DNA of 64,000 nt from Misgurnus anguillicaudatus. Taxonomy: Eukaryota > Chordata > Actinopteri > Cypriniformes > Cobitidae. Below the pieces are notes generated by a model, which was not told the DNA's origin, ran no database searches, and was given only the letters and a program-made list of their open reading frames with translations. Each line of letters starts with the position of its first letter. Position 1 is the stretch's first letter. The stretch is taken from contig NC_073339.2 of NCBI RefSeq assembly GCF_027580225.2, positions 41,956,501-42,020,500 on the forward strand, read 5' to 3'. A program made the translations under genes and the position numbers. This document shows, one piece after another, positions 53,744 through 64,000 of the stretch.

Positions 53744-54267
53744 GTCTACTCATTAGCTGGAGTGTAATTGGCGTGTGATCTATCCTTATGTTTAAAAAAC
53801 GTGAACAAGGGGGTTAAACCTTTCTAGCAAAGCGGCCATACGCTGCCCTTCTGTTAGAGCTCTAGAAAATCATTGTGTTGAGAGGCACAACGCACCGCGA
53901 ACTCATTAACATGGCAATTAATTTGAGAAAAGTTTATCTACACTGTATAAGGTCACGGCAAAGATGGCACTAATGTTCCACAGTATGGCAAGCTAATTGC
54001 ATTGAAAGACACCTCATCATGATTACTCCATTCATTTAATTAACACCAGTTTAAGGGACAGAGAAACACAGTTATTAAATAGCGGGACATGAGGGAGAGA
54101 GCGGGACAGACTCGCACTACAGGTTACACCTCAATAACCTCTTTATTTCATATTTAATTTGGATTGATCGTTGTCTTTGTTGACATATTTGCATAATGCA
54201 TATTTGCATATGCCTAAGGCCTACTCTGAATATTATTGTAAACTTCAGGGCGTGACTTGTAACTAAT
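53744..54267. other. Non-repetitive stretch, possible conserved non-coding DNA
   Basis: No element ends or internal repeats are seen at 53850-54110. The sequence is rich in homeodomain-type cores (CAATTAATT, GCTAATTGC, TTAATTAAC). No open frame of note. Confidence 0.3.
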
Positions 54268-54434
54268 ACACTCTCAGAAAAAAAGGTACAGGGCGAAATC
54301 TCTTTAAAAATGACACTTTTGTGTGCATACTGGTACATCAAAGGTACAAAATGTACTAAAATGATACATATTAGGGCCTTTTTAAAAAAAAATAAACGTC
54401 CCATTGAGAACTTCGGTTTCTTTTCTGAGAGTGT
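54268..54434. mobile_element. Short MITE (ACACTCTCAGAAAA ends)
   Basis: ACACTCTCAGAAAAAAAGG at the left and TTTTCTGAGAGTGT at the right, 167 bp apart; GGTACA-type short repeats inside. Confidence 0.8.
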
Positions 54435-54825
54435 ACGCATTCCTGATACCTTAAATCGCATGGCTTATTCATGAAGTATCTAAGGATCTGGGTTTCTTAA
54501 AAGCAATGTATGTGCATTATATATGGCACGGCACAGACTGTGTTGTACTTCATTCCTTATCTCTATCTTCTTTTACTTATTTTTCCATGATTTCAATTAT
54601 TATTGTTTAATGCTATGGTGGTGTATTGTCTCGACATTCACAAGCTTTCAAGCATTCACTGAGATCTTCAGTTATTTTTCTGACCTACGGGTTTCTCCTG
54701 GTGGACAAAATAAACAGATGAAAAATGACTGACATTGCAGGGTCCAAAGCTACAGTATAACAGTACAGATTAGAGACTCATAGAGGTGGGCTCTTTTTGC
54801 CTTAGGTAGGTAAATAACCATCCAG

Positions 54826-59178
<4,353 letters not shown>

Positions 59179-59186
<8 letters not shown>

Positions 59187-59984
59187 TATTATCAGTAGAA
59201 ATATTCCTTGGAGGGATCTCAATCCCGGGTCACTGTGACTTAATAAAGCAGATTTCAGGAACAGCAGGTTCTCTATGCAGGCCAAATAGATAAGTGTGAG
59301 GAAGAAATTGCTTTTTTTGTCATCCGCAGATGAATAACAAAAGCATTTGTGCCAGTCCCTACTTTTAGGAAACAGGTAGCTGAGAGATCATTTGTTACCA
59401 AATTGCACAGCATTTCACAGTAATTATAATTTAACTGCTCAATCGCATCAGTCGTACAAATAAAACATTAACCCCTGCTTTCACAGACAAGGCTTAAAAC
59501 TAGTCCTAGACTAAGACACATTTTGAGTTTGCACAAAATAAGATACACAGCAGTAACATCTTTTCTAAGGCATGCTTATAAAAGATGCTTAAACATTTTT
59601 AACTTGTCTGTGAAACCAGGTGTAAAAGGTTGTATTTGTTTATGGGGTATTATCATTTTTGTATTTGTATGGGATATTATCATGTTGTAGAGATAGCTTG
59701 CACAATAGCTGCAGGTTCTCTGGCTGTTATACAACTGATAATGTAACAATAAATGATAGCAGCTGACACTAAACATTTTTCATTATCAGGCACTAGGTGG
59801 TTGCTAAATGTGTGGTTGAGGTGCTAGATGCCTAGGAAAGAGCTTAGAAAAGTCTATAAAACCTTGGTACAGCACATAACTAGTGGGTCCCTTCTTCAAT
59901 GTCAATGAGATTTTTTGCTCTAATCCATAAACTACACAATTTATGCTACAATTCATATCCATAAAAGCACATTTTAACACAATC
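59179..59984. other. Intergenic DNA without a recognised gene
   Basis: Nothing recognised beyond a decayed block at about 59480-59630 (CACAGACAAGGCTTAAAACT and TTAACTTGTCTGTGAAACCA, weakly inverted), possibly an old MITE. Confidence 0.45.
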
Positions 59985-60265
59985 GACTATCGGCCAATAG
60001 TTTAAAAACAGCCGATAGTAATGGCCGATATATCCTGTCAATCAAAAGAAAACAAAAAATGCAATGAATTTGAGCTCTGTGTATAGAAAATGTAAAGAAA
60101 CATACGTTTAATGTTCAGTATTAATGGTCATTATGAATAACTTTCACAAAAATGTAATCTTCAGAAATGAGTTAATGCAAGTTAATGTAACCAGCAAACT
60201 ATTGTTATTGGTATCGGGAGATAGCAGTCTGAATTATTGTCTGGAAAGATTTAATATCAGTGCAT
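59985..60265. mobile_element. Second TATCGGCC-type element, decayed
   Basis: Shares CCGATATATCCTGTCAATCA, TAGAAAATGTAAAGAAACAT and GCAAACTATTG blocks in the same order as 52336-52960, without the nested insert. Confidence 0.6.
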
Positions 60266-61310
60266 TTCTATTATTTTGTGTTATTTGCAACTTTCCTTGG
60301 CAGAAACACTAATAATAAAATCTGATTGGACGAATAAAACAGACCTTTATATCGCTGCTAAGTTCAATCAGAAGAGCTCTTTAAAAAAATGTGTAACCTT
60401 AAAAATTTCTCCAATATCTCAAACTTATGTTGGTTCTTGTGTGTTTGCAGGTTCTATGAAAGGACTTCTGATTGGACACTTGAGAACCCATGAGCACCAA
60501 TCAGAACGCTGCAGCCACAAAGGTAGAATGTCCATTTCCCTTTTAAGAACAAACACATGTTAGAAAAGTATGATGATAATAATAGGCATGTTAGAAACAT
60601 GATGGCTAAAATGCCAAATGAGTATGCAAAAACATACAGGGTATTTTACTGCTATTTTCTTGTAACAAGCAGAAAATGAACAACCTCATCTCACTGAAAA
60701 ACATGATGGTAATTTTGTCTGAATTTGATACAAAAACAAACAATTACTTGAAAAAAGGACAAATGCAACCCGAACACAAACATCTTTGGGGTGAAAGCAG
60801 ATTGTACTAAACATATGAATGGACTCAAATTACCCATTTCATAAATCGTTATGTATTGCTGTGAAACTGAAAATGAAACAATTCCATAATTGTATGTTCT
60901 TCAATATGAAATAAATACAAACACACAAAAAAGAGTTTCAATAAGTTTGACACACATGAAAAATGTCACTGTCAATACTACTGAGCAACTGTGGACCAGA
61001 ACGAAAGGGTCAGATTTGTAGTATTTGCTCTTTTAACCTCTAACTTTACACTTTGATTCTGTACAGAATGTTCCGGCAAAGAACGCATTTACTACAGAGT
61101 CCAGTCAGCTTGTTTAAACACTGAACAGTGATGGATGGTCTTCCACAGCTAAAATGTTCACCCTTTAGAGTTTGAAGAGCGACCCGAGGCGTAGTTGACT
61201 GAGCGGTACCAAGAATCTAAAAATTCGGTCAAATCTTTGGAATACTACAAAAAACAAAGGGTCCTATTAAAACAATTATTTAGAATCAAAAACTAAATAC
61301 TAATAGTAAA

Positions 61311-61450
61311 TGTGACCCTGGACCACAAAACCAGTCGTAAGGGTCAATTCTTTGAAAGATGTATACATATACAGTAAATAAATAAGCTTTCCATTGATGT
61401 ATGGTTTGTTAGGACAATATTTGAAGAGTTTGGTTTTAAAACGAGATACA
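61311..61450. repeat. Dispersed repeat (TGTGACCCTGGACCACAAAA)
   Basis: The opening TGTGACCCTGGACCACAAAA and the following AAGGGTCAATTCTTTGAAA mark a repeat family common in cyprinids. It is incomplete here. Confidence 0.6.
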
Positions 61451-61639
61451 TGTAACTCAGTTTTTAACATTTTTGTCAAAACATGTTTATTATCATGTTA
61501 ACATGTTTTTATTGTGTTTTATGGGTTGGTTACTCAGCTGTAATTTATTAGTTATGAAGGCTTAAATCAAAACAAACCAACTGCAGTTTGATTTATATTA
61601 ATTGGAAGGCACAATCCAAAAACAAAATTTTGAAAAACA

Positions 61640-61790
61640 AAGGTTATTTCATTTTGGAACCAAAAACCAAAATTGAACAATAAAAAAAACAAAGGTTATC
61701 TCATTTTGGAACCAAAAACCAAAATTGAACAATAAAAAAAAAAACAAAGGTGACCGTCGTCGTCGTCGTCATCTCATTTTCGAACCAAAC
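61640..61790. repeat. Tandem duplication and CGT microsatellite
   Basis: CATTTTGGAACCAAAAACCA followed by AAATTGAACAATAAAAAA occurs twice about 62 bp apart, then (CGT)5 at about 61755, then a third partial copy (CATTTTCGAACCAAAC). Confidence 0.85.
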
Positions 61791-61872
61791 TCTTTATTTA
61801 GAGACATGGCCAAATAATATTAATATTAAGAAAATTGCATTTCAGTTCAGGCTTATTTTAGCACTCTTTACT

Positions 61873-63290
61873 GCAGGGCCGGAGTGGGACTCATTTTCAG
61901 CCCTGGAGTTTCATGCCTTACACCGGCCCACTTTAGTTCACAACTGACTATTAAAATAATATCTTTAAACCCTCAGTAGTATAAGTCTGCAGTAGTGCAC
62001 TGTTCTCTGCAGCCTTGCAATTCACTGTATTTTTCAAATATATAATTTCATATTCCGTGCAAATGCAGTAAACTATTATAATTTTTGCCATAATTATGCA
62101 GCCCTACCATAAGACCATAATATTACTAAAGTAAACTTATTCAAAAACTAAAGGAAACAAATGTGTTTGTATTTTCCTCTATATTTCTATTTCTAAAAAA
62201 TGGTGAGTCTTGAGATTAACTGTTGGGTTGATAACGTTTGGAAACCCCTGATATACAATACACAAGCAAGATTTATCAAGTAGGCCTATGCATTGGAAAC
62301 AAATGGAAATAATCTGTATCTTTTTTTTTAGTACTTAGATCATGTCTATTGCTAAATAACGTAGGCCTACATTGTGTTAAAAAAAAGAAAACATCATGGA
62401 TATACTTTTGAAACTAATGAGTTTTGCATCAAATAGATTTTTGTTCCTCTTGCAATAAACGATGAATAATGACTATTCATAGAGAATTCATCTATGACTT
62501 GGATAAAAAAAATACGTTTAGAGGCCAGCCCGTTTGTATTAAGACGCGCTCAAGTTTATTTAAAATATAATAGACGCGCGGCCGGCAAGCGCACTCAAAA
62601 GACGCGCTCAAGTTTATTTAAATAGACGTGCGGCCGGCAAGCGCACTCAAAAGACGCGCTCAAGTTTATTTAAAATATAATAGACGCGCGGCCGGCAAGC
62701 GCACTCAAAAGACGCGCTCAAGTTTATTTAAATAGACGTGCGGCCGGCAAGCGCACTCAAAAGACGCGCTCAAGTTTATTTAAAATATAATAGACGCGCG
62801 GCCGGCAAGCGCACTCAAAAGACGCGCTCAAGTTTATTTAAATAGACGTGCGGCCGGCAAGCGCACTCAAAAGACGCGCTCAAGTTTATTTAAAATATAA
62901 TAGACGCGCGGCCGGCAAGCGCACTCAAAAGACGCGCTCAAGTTTATTTTAAATATAGACGCGCGGCCGGCAAGCGCAATCAATATAGACGCGTCTGAAA
63001 CAAAACTCGTGTTCAAGTAAGCTCTTTGAAAACCAGAAGACAGCGGCACGTCCTGCGTTTCCCATGCGTTTTAGATGTCAATGAACCCTAATGCAAGAAT
63101 TCTTCCAATAAGTGGTCGGGACTCGGGACACAATCAACTTGTGCATAAAGCGGCGGGGACATCTCTCACCCGCAAATACGCGTCATCCCGGTGGCATGAC
63201 AACACCGGCCCTCGTGGCCAAAAAAAAACAGACCGGCCCACCGGGAATCCTCCCGGTTCTCCCTATGGCCAATCCGGGCCTGCTTTACTG
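61873..63290. mobile_element. DNA-transposon-like element carrying a satellite array
   Basis: Left end GCAGGGCCGGAGTGGGACTC and right end GGCCAATCCGGGCCTGC are imperfect inverted repeats; the sub-terminal CACCGGCCCACTTT and AGACCGGCCCACCGGG also relate. The interior includes the tandem repeat at 62541-62990. No transposase frame recognised. Limits rest on the ends only. Confidence 0.55.
62541..62990. repeat. Alternating 58/52-bp tandem repeat (110-bp higher-order unit)
   Basis: Units begin AAGACGCGCTCAAGTTTATT at 62541, 62599, 62651, 62709, 62761, 62819, 62871 and 62929. Spacings alternate exactly 58, 52, 58, 52, 58, 52, 58. The long unit has TTTAAAATATAATAGACGCG and the short one TTTAAATAGACGTG, so the dimer is the repeating unit. 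All share GCGGCCGGCAAGCGCACTC and are CpG-rich in an AT-rich surrounding. Confidence 0.95.
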
Positions 63291-63455
63291 GCTTACTGCT
63301 GTAATGCTGTTGTTTCCGGAACAGGGAAATTGTAAGCTTTTACATAAAACCAAACTTGAATAGGAAATACCCAAAAAACGGGTAGTCTGTAGGCGAGTTT
63401 CTGGCCAATGATTGTGATTTTTGCTGCATCTACTCACAAAAATAAAGTTTTTATT

Positions 63456-63810
63456 AAGGCTGTCAAAAGATTAATCACGATTAATCGCATCTAAAATAAA
63501 AGTTTGTGTTTACATAACATATGTGTGTGTGCTGTGTGTGAATGTTATGTATATATAAAAACACACACATTCATGTAAATATTTAAGAAATATTTGCATT
63601 TAAATACTGTATATACATTTATATAAATTATATTATATATAAATATAAATATTTTATATATAAATATAACCAATTTTTCTTAAATATCTACATGATTGGG
63701 AGCGTTTTTGTGTGTAGATAATGATTGTACACAGTGCCCACACATGTGTTGTGTGGACACGGACTTTTGTTTTGGATGTGATTGATCGCGATTAATCTTT
63801 TGACAGCCCT
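63456..63810. mobile_element. MITE with GGCTGTCAAAAGATTAATC ends
   Basis: GGCTGTCAAAAGATTAATC at the left and GATTAATCTTTTGACAGCC at the right are exact inverted repeats; the middle is TA- and TG-rich simple sequence. A family very common in fish. Confidence 0.85.
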
Positions 63811-63823
63811 AGTTTTTATATAT

Positions 63824-64000
63824 TTAAAGGAATACCCCATTTTTTTTAAAATATGCTCATTTTCCAGCTCCTCTAGAGTTAAACATTTGAATTTTACCGT
63901 TTTGGAATCCATTCAGCTGATCTCCGGGTCTGGCGGTACCACTTTTAGCATAGCTTAGCATAATCCATTGAATCTGATTAGACCATTAGCATCACGCTCA
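63824..64000. mobile_element. TTAAAGGAATA-type element, cut by the window end
   Basis: Begins TTAAAGGAATACCCC and contains GCATAGCTTAGCATAAT-type sequence like the arm of 6151-6881 (TAGCTTAGCCCC). The second end is outside the window. Confidence 0.6.

Larger units (their letters stand above)
60266..61872. other. Intergenic DNA with small repeats
   Basis: Contains a possible mini-exon (60451-60522, see findings), a dispersed repeat starting TGTGACCCTGGACCACAAAA (61311-61450) that I recognise from cyprinid DNA, and a duplicated block of about 60 bp with a CGT microsatellite (61640-61790). No gene assigned. Confidence 0.5.

Noticed and set aside
62541..62990. Short direct repeats resembling a CRISPR array
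   Set aside because: There are no unique spacers; the whole 110-bp dimer is tandemly repeated.
63075..63363. GC-rich open frames near the window end
   Set aside because: They fall in the end region of the GGGCCGG-bounded element and show no domain.

Overview
The window looks like nuclear DNA from a teleost fish, most likely a cyprinid. It is AT-rich, dense in short DNA transposons of fish type, and carries a tRNA-derived SINE with the tail found in fish SINEs. Its only recognisable cellular genes are a tandem cluster of UDP-glucuronosyltransferases (UGTs) whose coding sequence is one uninterrupted exon, as in the fish-specific UGT5 family. No species was identified by search; this is a reading of the sequence alone.

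From 1 to about 46.5 kb there are ten UGT copies, all on the minus strand. I number them 1 to 10 by increasing coordinate, so copy 10 is the most upstream in the direction of transcription. Eight are intact: copies 1, 2, 4, 5, 6, 7, 8 and 10. Copy 3 is broken by a 62-bp deletion and copy 9 by a nonsense codon plus a 1-base deletion. Each intact protein has a signal peptide, a variable N-terminal aglycone-binding half with a catalytic His/Asp pair, a nearly invariant C-terminal UDP-sugar-binding half with the UGT signature, one transmembrane helix and a short tail. The tail normally ends in a KxKxx endoplasmic reticulum retrieval signal; copy 6 has lost it by a frameshift.

Eight of the ten copies (all but 8 and 9) have upstream, on the same strand, a conserved module of about 200 bp: a GTTAAT half-site (HNF1-like), a DR1-type motif (HNF4/PPAR-like), a TATA box, a short noncoding exon 1 and a GTAAG splice donor. 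Every intact coding exon is preceded by a splice acceptor 4 to 5 bases before its ATG. The inferred gene structure is therefore a noncoding exon 1, an intron of 0.4 to 3.2 kb and one coding exon. Copies 8 and 9 have the acceptor but no module, so they may depend on the copy 10 promoter.

Comparing copies shows a mosaic history. The 3' halves are almost identical across all copies, including the pseudogenes, while the 5' halves fall into classes. Short tracts are shared by non-adjacent genes, for example copies 2 and 8. Copy 3 has a copy-1-like upstream flank, copy-5-like coding sequence and a copy-6/7-like 3' flank. Gene conversion or unequal exchange is the simplest explanation. The duplicated introns also give natural empty sites that date several transposon insertions.

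From about 46.5 to 64 kb I recognise no protein-coding gene. This part holds a CA microsatellite, palindromic MITEs, hAT-like and CACTG-ended elements, a 4.3-kb composite array of GAAA tracts alternating with a spacer of about 80 bp (54.83-59.18 kb), and a DNA-transposon-like element whose interior is an alternating 58/52-bp tandem repeat (62.54-62.99 kb). Long open frames in the GAAA array are low-complexity artefacts.
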